Below are positions 31,026 to 40,090 of a stretch of DNA of 64,000 nucleotides, one piece after another (position 1 is the first letter of the stretch; every line of letters starts with the position of its first letter). The notes beneath the pieces were generated by a model. That model searched no databases, was not told the DNA's origin, and worked only from the letters and a program-made list of their open reading frames with translations. Made by a program: the position numbers and the translations under genes. Origin of the DNA: UBA6055 sp965203755 (GTDB lineage: Bacteria; Chloroflexota; Anaerolineae; Aggregatilineales; Phototrophicaceae); NCBI GenBank assembly GCA_965203755.1, contig OZ241910.1, positions 1,612,001 to 1,676,000 on the forward strand, written 5' to 3'.

Positions 31026-32393
31026 ATGATGACAGAACGTTCGGAACGGCCCAATGTCATCGTGTTTTTTACCGACCAGCAGCGCTGGGACACGACCGGC
31101 GTTCATGGCAATCCGCTTGACCTAAGCCCGAATTTTGACCGCCTGGCGCGCGCGGGCACGGATGTGCATTATGCCTTCACCTGCCAGCCAGTCTGCGGCC
31201 CGGCGCGGGCTTGTCTGCAAACGGGCTGCTATGCCACGCAAACCGGCTGTTACCGCAACGGGATCCCTTTGCCGCCCGAAAGCAAAACCCTGGCGCATTA
31301 CTTCCGCGAAGCGGATTATGATACCGCCTACATCGGCAAGTGGCATCTTGCTGATACGCGCATTCGCGGCCCGGTCCCGCCGGAACAGCGCGGCGGATAT
31401 GAGTATTGGCTGGCGGCGAATCTGCTCGAATTCGTGTCGGATGCCTATGATTTGGTCTTGTATGACAACGACGGCCTGGCCGTCAAACTTCCCGGCTACC
31501 GCGTCGATGCACAGACTGACGCCGCCATTCGCTATATCAATGAACATCAGCAGCAGCCCTTCTTTCTGTTTCTGTCCTATATCGAGCCGCATCATCAGAA
31601 TCACCGCGATGATTATCCGGCGCCGGCGGGCTATGCCCAAGCCCTCCGCGGTCGGTGGATGCCGCCGGATTTGGCGGCCTTGGGCGGCTCGAGCCATCGG
31701 CATCTGGCTGGGTATCTGGGCATGATTAAACGTCTGGACGAAGCGCTGGGACGTTTGCTGGACGCCCTGACAAGCCTCGACCTGCTTGACAGCACAGTCA
31801 TCCTGTTCACATCCGATCATGGCTGTCACTTCAAAACCCGCAATGCGGAATATAAGCGTTCCTGTCACGAAAGCTCGGTTCGGCTGCCGACGGCTTTGCA
31901 TGGCGGCCCCTTTCAAGGCGGCGGCCGCCTGCGCCAGATGGTCAGCCTGATTGACCTGCCGCCGACGCTCCTGGATGCGGCTGGCATTCCCGCGCCGGAA
32001 GATATGCCGGGGCGCTCGATTTTGCCGCTGGTCAACCGCGGCCGGGCCGACTGGCCGGACGAGGCTTTCATTCAAATCAGCGAATCGCAGGTCGGGCGCG
32101 CCATCCGCACCCGGCGCTGGAAATATGCGGTCGATGCGCCTGACAAACATGGCTGGGATGATGCCGCCAGCGATGCCTATATTGAATCCGAACTGTATGA
32201 TCTGTTTGCCGATCCTTACGAATTGCACAATCTGGCGGGCTGTGAGTCGCACCGCGCCGTCAGCGATATCCTGCGCGGCCGCCTGATTCGGCAGATGATT
32301 CGGGCGCAGGAAGCCGAACCGGTCATTGAACCGGCGCCGATGCGGCCGAGTTCAGGGCAACTCAAGGTCAGCGCCGAAGCCGGCTGGCTGTAG
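31026..32393 (+). CDS. Sulfatase family protein
   Basis: 455 residues. Hydrolyses sulfate esters, or in related members phosphonates or phosphates. The N-terminal metal-binding segment NVIVFFTDQQRWDTTG has the usual aspartate pair. The sulfatase signature CGPAR is at 57-61, where the cysteine must be converted to formylglycine by a maturation enzyme. GKWHL near residue 108, the ILFTSDHG metal site and a C-terminal YDLFADPYELHNLAG complete the fold. No signal peptide is seen, so it is cytoplasmic or exported otherwise. ATG 31026 follows AGAAGG; the frame is open from 30990. Confidence 0.93.
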   Translation: MMTERSERPNVIVFFTDQQRWDTTGVHGNPLDLSPNFDRLARAGTDVHYAFTCQPVCGPARACLQTGCYATQTGCYRNGIPLPPESKTLAHYFREADYDTAYIGKWHLADTRIRGPVPPEQRGGYEYWLAANLLEFVSDAYDLVLYDNDGLAVKLPGYRVDAQTDAAIRYINEHQQQPFFLFLSYIEPHHQNHRDDYPAPAGYAQALRGRWMPPDLAALGGSSHRHLAGYLGMIKRLDEALGRLLDALTSLDLLDSTVILFTSDHGCHFKTRNAEYKRSCHESSVRLPTALHGGPFQGGGRLRQMVSLIDLPPTLLDAAGIPAPEDMPGRSILPLVNRGRADWPDEAFIQISESQVGRAIRTRRWKYAVDAPDKHGWDDAASDAYIESELYDLFADPYELHNLAGCESHRAVSDILRGRLIRQMIRAQEAEPVIEPAPMRPSSGQLKVSAEAGWL

Positions 32394-32457
32394 ACGTTTC
32401 GCTGTCGCATGCGAAAAACGCATGGCTGGCGGGGCATTCAAACTAGACGAATAGGTG

Positions 32458-32463
32458 TATAAT
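32458..32463 (+). promoter_or_regulatory. Consensus -10 box of the C39-like peptidase gene
   Basis: TATAAT preceded by GGTG, 40 bp upstream of the GTG start at 32503. No good -35 hexamer is seen. The same GGTGTATAAT string occurs at 52181-52190. Confidence 0.5.
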
Positions 32464-32502
32464 GACGTACCTGTCCGAAGTCATACATTGAGGCTGCTCA
32501 CA

Positions 32503-33537
32503 GTGAAAACAATGAATCTGCTGCTGATCGCGCTGCTGCTTCTGGCGGCTGGCGGCGGTGCGCGGGCGCAAGAGCAGGACATCCCGCTGCCTAAAGCCTA
32601 TCGCATGAATAGCTTTGGCGATGAACTGCAAGGCTGGAACAACTGCGGCCCCGCCACCCTCACCAATGCGCTGGTTCACTTTGGCTATGCCAATGACCAA
32701 AAGCGCGCCGCCGACTGGCTTAAACCCGACTACGAAGATAAAAACGTCAGCCCGTGGCAAATGGTCGAATTTGTCAACACGCAGATACCCGAAATCCCGG
32801 TGTATGGCCTCGTGCGTTCCGGCGGCGCTGTCGAAACGCTGCAAACCCTGATGTTCCATGATTTTCCGGTGATTATTGAAAAAGGCTATGCCCCCGAAGG
32901 CTATGACTGGATGGGGCATTACCTGCTGATGACCGGCTATGACAATAACGCCAGCGAGTTCGTCGCCATGGACAGCTTCCGCGGCCCCAATACGCGCTAC
33001 AGCTATGACGAAATCAACGGCAAATGGCAGCACTTCAACTATACCTACATCGTGCTGTACACAGCCAATCGCGAGGCTGAACTGATGGCGCTGCTGGGCG
33101 ACAGCGCCGACGAATGGCAGAATCACATCATCGCGCTGGAACGGGCCCGCGCCGAAGCCGTCGCCGACCCAAGCGATGCTCATGCCTGGTTTAATATGGG
33201 GAGCGGTTTTGTCCAGCTGGGTATGTTTGATGCCGCGGCGCAGGCTTACGATCAGGCGATCTCGCTGGGTTTGCCCTGGCGCATGATGTGGTATCAGTTT
33301 GGACCCTATGAAGCCTATTATTATACCGAACGCTATGATGATATGATTGCTATCGTCCGCCAGAATCAAAATGACGGCGGCGGGCATTTCGTCGAAGAGA
33401 CCTGGTATTATCTGGGCATGGCGCGCGAAGGCCGCGGCGAAATTGAACTCGCGCTCCAAAATTACACCACAGCGCTCAATTTCAATCCCAACTTCGCGCC
33501 GGCTCTGAATGCCAGGGAACGGCTAAGAGGCGCTTAG
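32503..33537 (+). CDS. Secreted C39-like cysteine peptidase domain with TPR repeats
   Basis: 344 residues. The GTG at 32503 is chosen because GAGG lies 9 bases upstream; the product starts with a signal peptide (NLLLIALLLLAAGGGARAQ). The peptidase_C39-like domain has the catalytic cysteine in QGWNNCGPATL (Cys about 48) and the histidine in WMGHYLLMTGYD (about 145), followed by DSFRGPNTRYS. Residues about 215-340 contain at least two tetratricopeptide-like units (AWFNMGSGFVQLGMFDAAAQAYDQAI and a C-terminal YYLGMAREGRGEIELALQNYTTAL pair). It is probably an extracytoplasmic protease or a catalytically related binding protein. The target is unknown. Confidence 0.85.
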   Translation: MKTMNLLLIALLLLAAGGGARAQEQDIPLPKAYRMNSFGDELQGWNNCGPATLTNALVHFGYANDQKRAADWLKPDYEDKNVSPWQMVEFVNTQIPEIPVYGLVRSGGAVETLQTLMFHDFPVIIEKGYAPEGYDWMGHYLLMTGYDNNASEFVAMDSFRGPNTRYSYDEINGKWQHFNYTYIVLYTANREAELMALLGDSADEWQNHIIALERARAEAVADPSDAHAWFNMGSGFVQLGMFDAAAQAYDQAISLGLPWRMMWYQFGPYEAYYYTERYDDMIAIVRQNQNDGGGHFVEETWYYLGMAREGRGEIELALQNYTTALNFNPNFAPALNARERLRGA

Positions 33538-33554
33538 GCGTGTTTGCCCAGCTT

Positions 33555-33579
33555 TCGCGGCCGTATTTTCCGGCCGCGA
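33555..33579. terminator. Stem-loop between convergent genes
   Basis: TCGCGGCCG (33555-33563) pairs perfectly with CGGCCGCGA (33571-33579) around TATTTTC, 18 bp after the peptidase stop and 49 bp from the convergent GH4 stop. No T-run follows, so efficiency is uncertain. Confidence 0.55.
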
Positions 33580-33627
33580 TTCGGCTCGAATCAACCGCCG
33601 GCGCGATGCACAGTGATTAAAGGCCGT

Positions 33628-34944
33628 TCAGGCAAAGGCCGGCGCCAGATACGGCTCGTTGACCGCGAACAGATCATCCACCATCGACTGAATCTCCGCC
33701 AGCGAGCAGACGGCCGCCGACAGGGGCGAATAAGCCGCCGCTTGATAAATCAGCCGCCGATTGCCGGTGAGGATGCCCTCGACCGCCATCGCTTCAATCT
33801 GCGAATAAAAATTGGTGAGCGGGGCAACCGATGCCGGCAGCGGCCCGACCGCAACCGCTTCCAGCCCATCGCGCGAAGCCCACACCGGCGCCTCGACGCA
33901 GGCCTGATGAGGCAGATTATCGACCAAGCCTAGGTTGGGGACGTTGCCGTTGAACTTGAAGGGCGCGCCGCCTTCCATCGCATTGATGATATAAGCCGCA
34001 TACTCGTGCCCCCGTCCAAGGTCAATCTCGTCCTGTTCAAGCCAGGCATGAATGTCATCGCGCCAGTCATGTTCGCGCCGCTGGTACTCTTTCAGGGTAT
34101 AGGCATGGTGTCCGGGATTCCAGTTTGTGCCATGCGTGGCGTACTTTTCGATCAGGTCGGGACGTTTGCGAAACCACCAGTTGTATTCGGAGTTGTGGCC
34201 GCTGGATTCGGTGACGTAATAATCAAGCGCCAGATACATCTCGTTGCGGACCTGTTCGGCATTGTAAATCTCCTTGCTGGCGGTGATGGCTTCGCGAATC
34301 AGTGGATAGGCATCCTCGCCTTTCCAGCTGTATTCGACAAACCAGGCGGTATGATTGATGCCGGCGCAGGTATAATGGATTTCCTCATAAGGGGCGCCAA
34401 TCCAGTCTGCCAGCATTTTGGAGGTGCCCTGAACGCTGTGGCAAAGGCCGGTCACCCGGATGTCGGTCTTGATGTCAATCGCGCGGCAAAGCATCGCCAT
34501 CGGATTGGTATAATTGAGCATGAGCGCATCGGGACAAACCCGTTCCATGTCACGGGCAATGTCGACCATCACCGGAATGGTGCGTAAAGCCCGGAAAATC
34601 CCCGAAACCCCGCGCGTGTCCCCGACGTTCATGTTAACGCCGTATTTCATCGGGATTTCGATGTCGTGCCGCCAGACGTCCGTTGAGCCAACTAGAATCG
34701 TCACCACGACATAATCAGCGTCTTTCAGCGCCTCAATGCGGTCCATCGTCGCCGTCACGGCAGCTGGATAGCCCCCGGCGGCGATGATGCGCTCGACGGC
34801 GCGTTTGGCAAAATCGAGCCGTTCGGCGTCAATATCCATCAGCGCGATCTCGGCGCCTTCAAGGGTGGGGAAGGTCAAAATATCCTGGACGAGTTTGCGG
34901 GTAAAGCCAAAGCTCCCGGCGCCGATAAAGGCAATTTTGAGCAT
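33628..34944 (-). CDS. Glycoside hydrolase family 4 (alpha-galactosidase/glucosidase type)
   Basis: 438 residues. GH4 enzymes cleave glycosides by an NAD- and metal-dependent oxidation-elimination route. The Rossmann motif IAFIGAGSFGFTRKLVQDIL opens the protein, with LMDIDAERL binding the cofactor ribose. NMNVGDTRGVSGIFRALR near 104-121, LNYTNPMAM, the metal-ligand cysteine in VTGLCHSVQGT and INHTAWF near 200 are diagnostic. The GDTRG/CHSVQG pattern is closer to MelA-type alpha-galactosidases and alpha-glucosidases than to 6-phospho enzymes. GGAGAAG lies upstream of the ATG. No sugar transporter is adjacent, so the substrate is open. Confidence 0.92.
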   Translation of the reverse strand: MLKIAFIGAGSFGFTRKLVQDILTFPTLEGAEIALMDIDAERLDFAKRAVERIIAAGGYPAAVTATMDRIEALKDADYVVVTILVGSTDVWRHDIEIPMKYGVNMNVGDTRGVSGIFRALRTIPVMVDIARDMERVCPDALMLNYTNPMAMLCRAIDIKTDIRVTGLCHSVQGTSKMLADWIGAPYEEIHYTCAGINHTAWFVEYSWKGEDAYPLIREAITASKEIYNAEQVRNEMYLALDYYVTESSGHNSEYNWWFRKRPDLIEKYATHGTNWNPGHHAYTLKEYQRREHDWRDDIHAWLEQDEIDLGRGHEYAAYIINAMEGGAPFKFNGNVPNLGLVDNLPHQACVEAPVWASRDGLEAVAVGPLPASVAPLTNFYSQIEAMAVEGILTGNRRLIYQAAAYSPLSAAVCSLAEIQSMVDDLFAVNEPYLAPAFA

Positions 34945-35062
34945 GATATCTTCTCCAGATAGGCATAATCGGATTTGCTGGATTGTAACCCGATACGTCC
35001 GAAATAAAAGCGCGGGCTTCGCGGCGGGAGTAGTTCGCGCTGCGCCGCTGGGTGCCTGTCTA

Positions 35063-37315
35063 TTACAGTGGGATCATGCGTCCGTTGCGGAATTGGTGGT
35101 CTGGCCCCTTGTTGTAGCTGTCCAGCAGCTTTTTCCCCAGTTCAATGCCGGCCCACTTGTCAATATCCAGATTGCTGGTGCTCCAGGATTTAGCTGGCTC
35201 AATGCAGTTCTGACAGCCGCTCGCACAGGGGCAGTCGGCGGCGATTTTGATGCCTTTTCTTAGTACGTCGGGCCACACTTCATAAAATTTGCGGGCAACA
35301 CCAATACCACCCTCGTAATTTTCGTAGTAGTAGACCGTGAGGCCGTCTTTGAGTTTTGCGCTGGTGCTGGTATCAAAACGGTCGGCTGGAATGACGAACA
35401 TGGCGCCAACGCGGAAAAGATTTTCCAATGCGCCGATTCCCTCCATATTGTCGGCATGCGTCGGGATATTGAACCAGACGGCGTGCAGGTTGTTTTGGTA
35501 AAGCGCGTCGTGGGATTTAACAACATCCCGCACTTCTTCGCTGCCTTCCTCTACCAATTTGTAACCGTTAAAATTTATCTGAAGGTTCAGCGTGCCATAA
35601 AAGATTTGCAGTTCTCCGTAAGCGAGTCCGTCGTGAATTTGATTTTGATGCAGCGCTGTATAAAAGCTGGCATCAGTTCTCAGATTCGGCTCTGCGTCCT
35701 TAAGCACAACCGCATCGGCTTCGTGGGCATGCACGCGGTACTTTCGTCCGAAGAAGGTGAAAATAGCGCCAAGGTAGGCTTCGCGGAAGCGGCGCATTTC
35801 CGAAATCTGTCCCAATTCTTCATTGCCTCGTTTCAGTTTATAGGAACGTCCAATGTTGCCGCGCAGATTTAGGCGGTGCTGTGGCTGCCATCCTTTGACG
35901 GGCTGCCCGCCGTCCTCAATGGCCGCATTATAGAATGGCTCACCCAGGATAGCCCGGTCGCTCTCATGCAGCTGCCCGCTGGTTTCAGCGATGAGTGAGG
36001 CAAGGTGGTTGTCAATAAGTTTGCTGTTGTTAGGATCGACGACGAGATGGTCAAAGGGGCGGTTAAGGAAGTCTTTGACGTTGCTGACAAAGAAGCGGTC
36101 AATGGGGTCGTTCATGGCGTAGAAAAGCACGAAAGCATCCCTGTCCCAGCCGCGGCCGGCGCGCCCGACCTGCTGCCAGGCGGACATGATGTTGGAGGGG
36201 AAGCCTGCCAGAACCACGCCATCCAGCCCGCCGACGTCCAGCCCCAATTCCAGTGCATTGGTTGTAAAGATGACGCGGATGTCACGCGATTTAATTTTTT
36301 GCTGAATTTCCTGCCGTTTTTCGTTCTTCAGGTCGGCATGAAAGGCAGAAAGCAAATCAGGGTCAAATCCAAGTTCGTTCGCTCTTGCCTGACATTTGCG
36401 AAAGGCATCTTCAAGAAAGCGCTTGGTCGGGCAGAATATCAGCGCCTGCATGTCCTCGTTTAGGATAGCAAGCGCTGCTTGTTCAATACGCAACTGTAAA
36501 ATTTGCCAATAGATATGGTCGGGAATTTCGGGTTTGATAAAGTGAAAGTGTCTTTGCGGACGCAGTATATTTCTGGCGGATATGACTTTGGCGTGTCGCC
36601 CGGTGAGGTTCTTGGCATGTTCTTCTGGATTGGCGCAGGTTGCTGTTGACAGGAAAATCCGCGGCGATGCGCCAAGCCGTTCCAGTTGCAGGAAAAAGCG
36701 GCGCAGCAGGAGCGCCATGTTGCTGCCAAAGAAGCCGCGGTATTCGTGCATCTCGTCGATGACAACAAACATCAGTTTGGATAGAAGGCCTGCCCACTTG
36801 TCCTTCCAGCCTAGAAAAGACATGTTCAAATACTCCGGGTTGGTCAGGAGGATTTGTGGTGGATTGAGTCTCATCACGTCCTTATGTTCCTTATCAGTAT
36901 CGCCATCGTAGGGCCAAGACTCAATGCCAAGTGGTTCACACAATCCGCGGATCTGCATGCGCTGGTCAAAAGCCAGCGCTTTCATCGGGTAAATCATCAA
37001 TGCGTGCGCGTTCGGGTCTTCCAGCAGTATATGAAGCATGGGGGCGGTGAAGGCGAGGGTCTTGCCGCTGGCTGTTGGTGATTCCAGCACGACGTCATGT
37101 CCCCGCAGCGAAAGCTCAATGGCATCTGCCTGATGCTGATAAGGCTTGGGGATTCCAGAATCCATAAGCGCATCACAAACGCGAGGATGAAGGGCGGCTG
37201 GCCAGCCGTCAGCCGAGCGCGGCCGAATGCGTTCGACAATGCCTTGCTGTATTTCATCATCATTACGCAAGGCATCAAATTCGTACAGTTGCCGCATGAG
37301 ATTTTCGAGATTCAT
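35063..37315 (-). CDS. Hrq1-like SF2 DEAD/DEAH helicase with C-terminal cysteine cluster
   Basis: 750 residues. The ATG at 37315 follows GTGGAAAA; the frame stays open to 37387. Walker A SPTASGKT is at 79-86, the DEAH-type box is DEMH at 187-190, motif III is LSTAT, and motifs V and VI are TTNALELGLDVGGLDGVV and QQVGRAGRG. The C-terminal third is a DUF1998/MZB-like domain with a four-cysteine cluster CPCASGCQNC near residue 700, probably binding zinc. This architecture is that of the Hrq1/SftH family related to RecQ4, 3'-5' helicases thought to act in DNA repair. Several members sit in defence islands, so a mobile role is also possible. It stands alone. Confidence 0.9.
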   Translation of the reverse strand: MNLENLMRQLYEFDALRNDDEIQQGIVERIRPRSADGWPAALHPRVCDALMDSGIPKPYQHQADAIELSLRGHDVVLESPTASGKTLAFTAPMLHILLEDPNAHALMIYPMKALAFDQRMQIRGLCEPLGIESWPYDGDTDKEHKDVMRLNPPQILLTNPEYLNMSFLGWKDKWAGLLSKLMFVVIDEMHEYRGFFGSNMALLLRRFFLQLERLGASPRIFLSTATCANPEEHAKNLTGRHAKVISARNILRPQRHFHFIKPEIPDHIYWQILQLRIEQAALAILNEDMQALIFCPTKRFLEDAFRKCQARANELGFDPDLLSAFHADLKNEKRQEIQQKIKSRDIRVIFTTNALELGLDVGGLDGVVLAGFPSNIMSAWQQVGRAGRGWDRDAFVLFYAMNDPIDRFFVSNVKDFLNRPFDHLVVDPNNSKLIDNHLASLIAETSGQLHESDRAILGEPFYNAAIEDGGQPVKGWQPQHRLNLRGNIGRSYKLKRGNEELGQISEMRRFREAYLGAIFTFFGRKYRVHAHEADAVVLKDAEPNLRTDASFYTALHQNQIHDGLAYGELQIFYGTLNLQINFNGYKLVEEGSEEVRDVVKSHDALYQNNLHAVWFNIPTHADNMEGIGALENLFRVGAMFVIPADRFDTSTSAKLKDGLTVYYYENYEGGIGVARKFYEVWPDVLRKGIKIAADCPCASGCQNCIEPAKSWSTSNLDIDKWAGIELGKKLLDSYNKGPDHQFRNGRMIPL

Positions 37316-37379
37316 TTTTCCACTTTTCCTCAAAACCGCGTAAATAAAAAAGGGGGAATGGTGAATACTAGAGGAGCCT

Positions 37380-39179
37380 CTATGCAATCAAGGCTTCCAG
37401 GCGGTCAACCAGATTTTCCAGTACCTTGAAGGTCTCTTCAACGGCCTGCGGCGTCGACATATCCACGCCGGCCGCCTTCAGCGCATCGAGCGGATAATCG
37501 GCGCTGCCAGCCGCCAGGAAGCCGAGATAACGTTCGACGGCGGCATCGTCACCCGCTAGGATCGCGTTCGCCAAGGCATGCGCCGCCGAAATGCCGGTGG
37601 CGTATTGGAAGGTGTAATACGGCTCGTATAAATGCCCAAACTGCGCCCATGCGCTGCCGGTGCGGCGCGGGTCATCGCTCATCGCGTCGCCGTAACCTTC
37701 GGCATAAAAGCCGGCCATGATGTCATTGAGCATATCGGGGGTGAGCGGCGCGTCGTTTTCCATCCGCGTATGCACTTCATATTCAAAACGCGCCAGCGTC
37801 GGCATAATGAAGAAATACCGATGGATGTTGTCCATCGCTTCCTGAATCAGCGCCAGCTGGAAGCCGCGGTCATCGCTGCCGGCAAACAGACGCGCCCGCA
37901 CCATCGCCTGATTGAAGTTCGAGGCGACTTCGGCCACGAACATGGAATAGCCGCTGTAGATGAAGGGCTGATGCCGGCGCGTATAATGGCTGTGCATCGA
38001 ATGCCCCAATTCATGCGCCAGCGTGCCCATTGAACTCAAGCTGCCATCAAAGCTCATCATAATAAAAGGATGAGTGTCATAAGACCCGTCCGAGAAAGCG
38101 CCTTCGGATTTGCCTTCGTTAATGGCATAGTCCACCCAGCGCTCCTCCAGGCAGCCCTTGCGGAGCCGATGGACATACTCCTCCCCTAACGGCGCCATGC
38201 CGCTGGCAATCATATCGACGGCTTCTTCAAACGAAAGCTGCGGTTCATCGGCTGTCAGCGGCGCCCATAAATCGTAAGGGTGAATCGTCTCATAGCCCAG
38301 CGCCCGCCGCCGCACATCCCAGTAGCGATGCCAGGTCGGGATATGCTGTCTGTAAGTGTCAATCAGATTATGGAAAACCTCGACTGGAATGCTGTTGGGC
38401 GCAAGTTTGGCATGCAGCACGCTGTCATAACCGCGCAGGCGCGCCATCACCACATTGCGCTTGACCGATGCCAGATAGGCCGCCGCCAAGGTATTGTTCA
38501 TTTCCAGGAAGCGGTCGGCATAATTCTCCCAGGTTGTTTTGCGGATTTGTCGGTCGCTGTCCGAAAGCAGCTTGTCGCGGGCGCTTTGCACCAGCGGCCG
38601 GGTTTCGCCGGCGCTGCTGCGGGCGGGCGCAAAGCGCATATCCATGTTGGTCAGCGCGTTGCGAATGCTCTCGACGCGCCCCAGCGGCTCGGATAACATC
38701 CCCAGCGCAGCTTCAACTTCGGCCGACAGCACGTGTTTTTGAGTGCGGAGCAGGTTGCTGACATAATGATGATAGAGCTTGAGCTCCTCTTCTTCGGTGA
38801 CCCACTGCAAGAGCGTACCGCGATCCATTGCCAGCAGTTCGGGATCGGCAAAGGCGGCCGCCGCCATATATTGCCCGACCAAGCCCTGCGCCTGCCCGAC
38901 CATGCCCTTGATGGCTTCGTGATTGCCGTCGCATTCCTGCCACAGCGCCGGGTACATATACACTTTCCAGACGCGCCGCGCCAAACTAGAGGAAAACTCA
39001 AACCATTCCGCCAGGCGCGCCGGGCCCGTGGATAAGGTGTCTTTGTAGCTTTCAATATCCTTGAGCGCGGCGGCTGTTGCCTGATATTCCTCGCGCCAGG
39101 CATCAAAAGAAGGGAACACCGATTCATGGTCCCAGGTCGATTCGACAGGAACTTCTTGGCGGGAGGGTACGGATGTCAT
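37380..39179 (-). CDS. pepF: Oligoendopeptidase F (M3 family)
   Basis: 599 residues, typical length. Zinc metallopeptidase that degrades short peptides in the cytoplasm. The active site HELGH is at 389-393 (SMGTLAHELGHSMHSHYT), with the third ligand in the downstream FVAEVASNFNQAM helix. The N-terminus is the family's oligoendopeptidase F helical domain (WDHESVFPSFDAWREEY). AAGGA precedes the ATG at 39179. No signal peptide. It is transcribed towards the helicase gene, ending 65 bp upstream of that gene's start, and may share its transcript. Confidence 0.95.
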   Translation of the reverse strand: MTSVPSRQEVPVESTWDHESVFPSFDAWREEYQATAAALKDIESYKDTLSTGPARLAEWFEFSSSLARRVWKVYMYPALWQECDGNHEAIKGMVGQAQGLVGQYMAAAAFADPELLAMDRGTLLQWVTEEEELKLYHHYVSNLLRTQKHVLSAEVEAALGMLSEPLGRVESIRNALTNMDMRFAPARSSAGETRPLVQSARDKLLSDSDRQIRKTTWENYADRFLEMNNTLAAAYLASVKRNVVMARLRGYDSVLHAKLAPNSIPVEVFHNLIDTYRQHIPTWHRYWDVRRRALGYETIHPYDLWAPLTADEPQLSFEEAVDMIASGMAPLGEEYVHRLRKGCLEERWVDYAINEGKSEGAFSDGSYDTHPFIMMSFDGSLSSMGTLAHELGHSMHSHYTRRHQPFIYSGYSMFVAEVASNFNQAMVRARLFAGSDDRGFQLALIQEAMDNIHRYFFIMPTLARFEYEVHTRMENDAPLTPDMLNDIMAGFYAEGYGDAMSDDPRRTGSAWAQFGHLYEPYYTFQYATGISAAHALANAILAGDDAAVERYLGFLAAGSADYPLDALKAAGVDMSTPQAVEETFKVLENLVDRLEALIA

Positions 39180-39203
39180 GGATTTTCCTTTTTGTGCGAA
39201 ATA

Positions 39204-39540
39204 ACGCGCTAAAGTATGCTACGATTGCGCGGCGACTTGCAGAGCAAGCGTGATGATCGAGGCGAGCGCGCCGGAGCCGATCACCGCCAACCCGATAAGC
39301 CACTTGATGTTCTTAATGTCCGCCCGCAGTTCTGCAATGTCCGCTTTGGTGGCGACATGCTGATAGCTGGCTTCCAGCGCGGCCAGCCGCTCTCCGGTGG
39401 TGCGCGTCATGTCTGCTGCTGCCATAGTTGATTGTTCTCCTTTTGCTGTAAAGACAGCCTAACATAAATTGCCCCCCATATTACAAAAACCAGCCGGAGA
39501 GTTGCAAATGGTAACGTCGCTCTTGGGCGTCAGAAAACCC
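39204..39540. repeat. Direct duplication, copy A (coiled-coil gene plus relic end)
   Basis: Nearly identical to copy B at 39745-40090, offset 541 bp at the left end and 562 bp after a 21-bp difference. It covers the small membrane-protein gene, its 5' region and the 3' end of the relic fused gene. The left junction in both copies is ACGCGCTAAAGTATGCT. Confidence 0.85.
39219..39425 (-). CDS. Small coiled-coil protein with C-terminal membrane helix, copy A
   Basis: 68 residues. MTRTTGERLAALEASYQHV and ATKADIAELRADIKNIKW form a short coiled coil, followed by LIGLAVIGSGALASIITLAL as a membrane helix. The ATKADIAELRADI segment is of the type found in Bdr/CCDC90-like proteins of phages and bacteria. 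The ribosome site AAGGAG is present. It is a paralogue of 39760-39987, lacking one heptad (7 residues). The function is unknown; oligomeric membrane tether or holin-like are possibilities without support. Confidence 0.72.
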   Translation of the reverse strand: MAAADMTRTTGERLAALEASYQHVATKADIAELRADIKNIKWLIGLAVIGSGALASIITLALQVAAQS

Positions 39541-39749
39541 GCGCGCTAAGGAAAAGCGCAATAGGGCCCCAGGCGGGATGGTTTCCAGCGGTTCGTCGAA
39601 TCCTTTATGTTTGACGTCTAATATCGCTATGTCATCATCATCAAAATGCTTAATTTTCACTCCCAACTGTTCTTTCAATGCGACGGCGACGAGAGATCGA
39701 TGGCAGACTTGCGGATGCTCTTCAACGCAAAACAGCGCCAGATGACGCG
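39481..39749 (-). pseudogene. In-frame fused relic: DUF488 C-terminus joined to DuOB-like C-terminus
   Basis: The frame has no proper start. It reads LALFCVEEHPQVCHRSL...KEQLGVKIKHFDDDD, which matches the end of the DUF488 gene at 40657 (ALFCVEGEPLACHRSL...RQLGVKVEH). It then continues without a stop as IPPGALLRFSLARGF...RYHLQLSGWFL, which matches the end of the DuOB-like gene (LAPGSLLHLSLARWW...CYLQLSGWFL). About 160 codons of the DuOB-like gene and the DUF488 stop were deleted. It sits between the two coiled-coil gene copies, so it is the remains of a tandem duplication. An ATG at 39678 could still give a 65-residue peptide. Confidence 0.82.
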
Positions 39750-40090
39750 CTAAAGTATGCTATGACTGCGCGGCGACTTGCAGGGCAAGCGTGATGATCG
39801 AGGCGAGCGCGCCGGAGCCGATCACCGCCAACCCGATAAGCCACTTGATGTTCTTAATGTCCGACCGCAGTTCTGCATTATCAGCCCGCAGTTCTGCGAT
39901 ATCCGCTTTGGTGGCGACATGCTGATAGCTGGCTTCCAGCGCGGCCAGCCGCTCTCCGGTGGTGCGCGTCATGTCTGCTGTTGCCATAGTTGGCTATTCT
40001 CCTTTTGCTGTAAAGGCAGCATAACATAAATTGCCCCCCAGATTACAGAAACCAGCCGGAAAGCTGCAAGTAACAGCGTTCTTCTTTTAT
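39745..40090. repeat. Direct duplication, copy B
   Basis: Counterpart of 39204-39540. It contains the coiled-coil gene with one extra 21-bp heptad unit and the true 3' end of the DuOB-like gene. Confidence 0.85.
39760..39987 (-). CDS. Small coiled-coil protein with C-terminal membrane helix, copy B
   Basis: 75 residues, identical to copy A (39219) apart from a seven-residue addition (AELRADN) in the coiled coil and one changed residue. Starts with ATG at 39987 after AAAGGAGAATAG. Directly downstream of the DuOB-like gene (55-bp gap) in the same direction, so it is probably the last gene of the DUF488-DuOB operon. Confidence 0.74.
   Translation of the reverse strand: MATADMTRTTGERLAALEASYQHVATKADIAELRADNAELRSDIKNIKWLIGLAVIGSGALASIITLALQVAAQS

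Noticed and set aside
30794..31093. 99-codon minus-strand frame between the nuclease and sulfatase genes
   Set aside because: Overlaps both neighbouring genes, has no ribosome site and no recognisable family.
31122..32252. 376-codon minus-strand frame opposite the sulfatase
   Set aside because: Shadow; the sulfatase strand has CGPAR and the metal-binding motifs.
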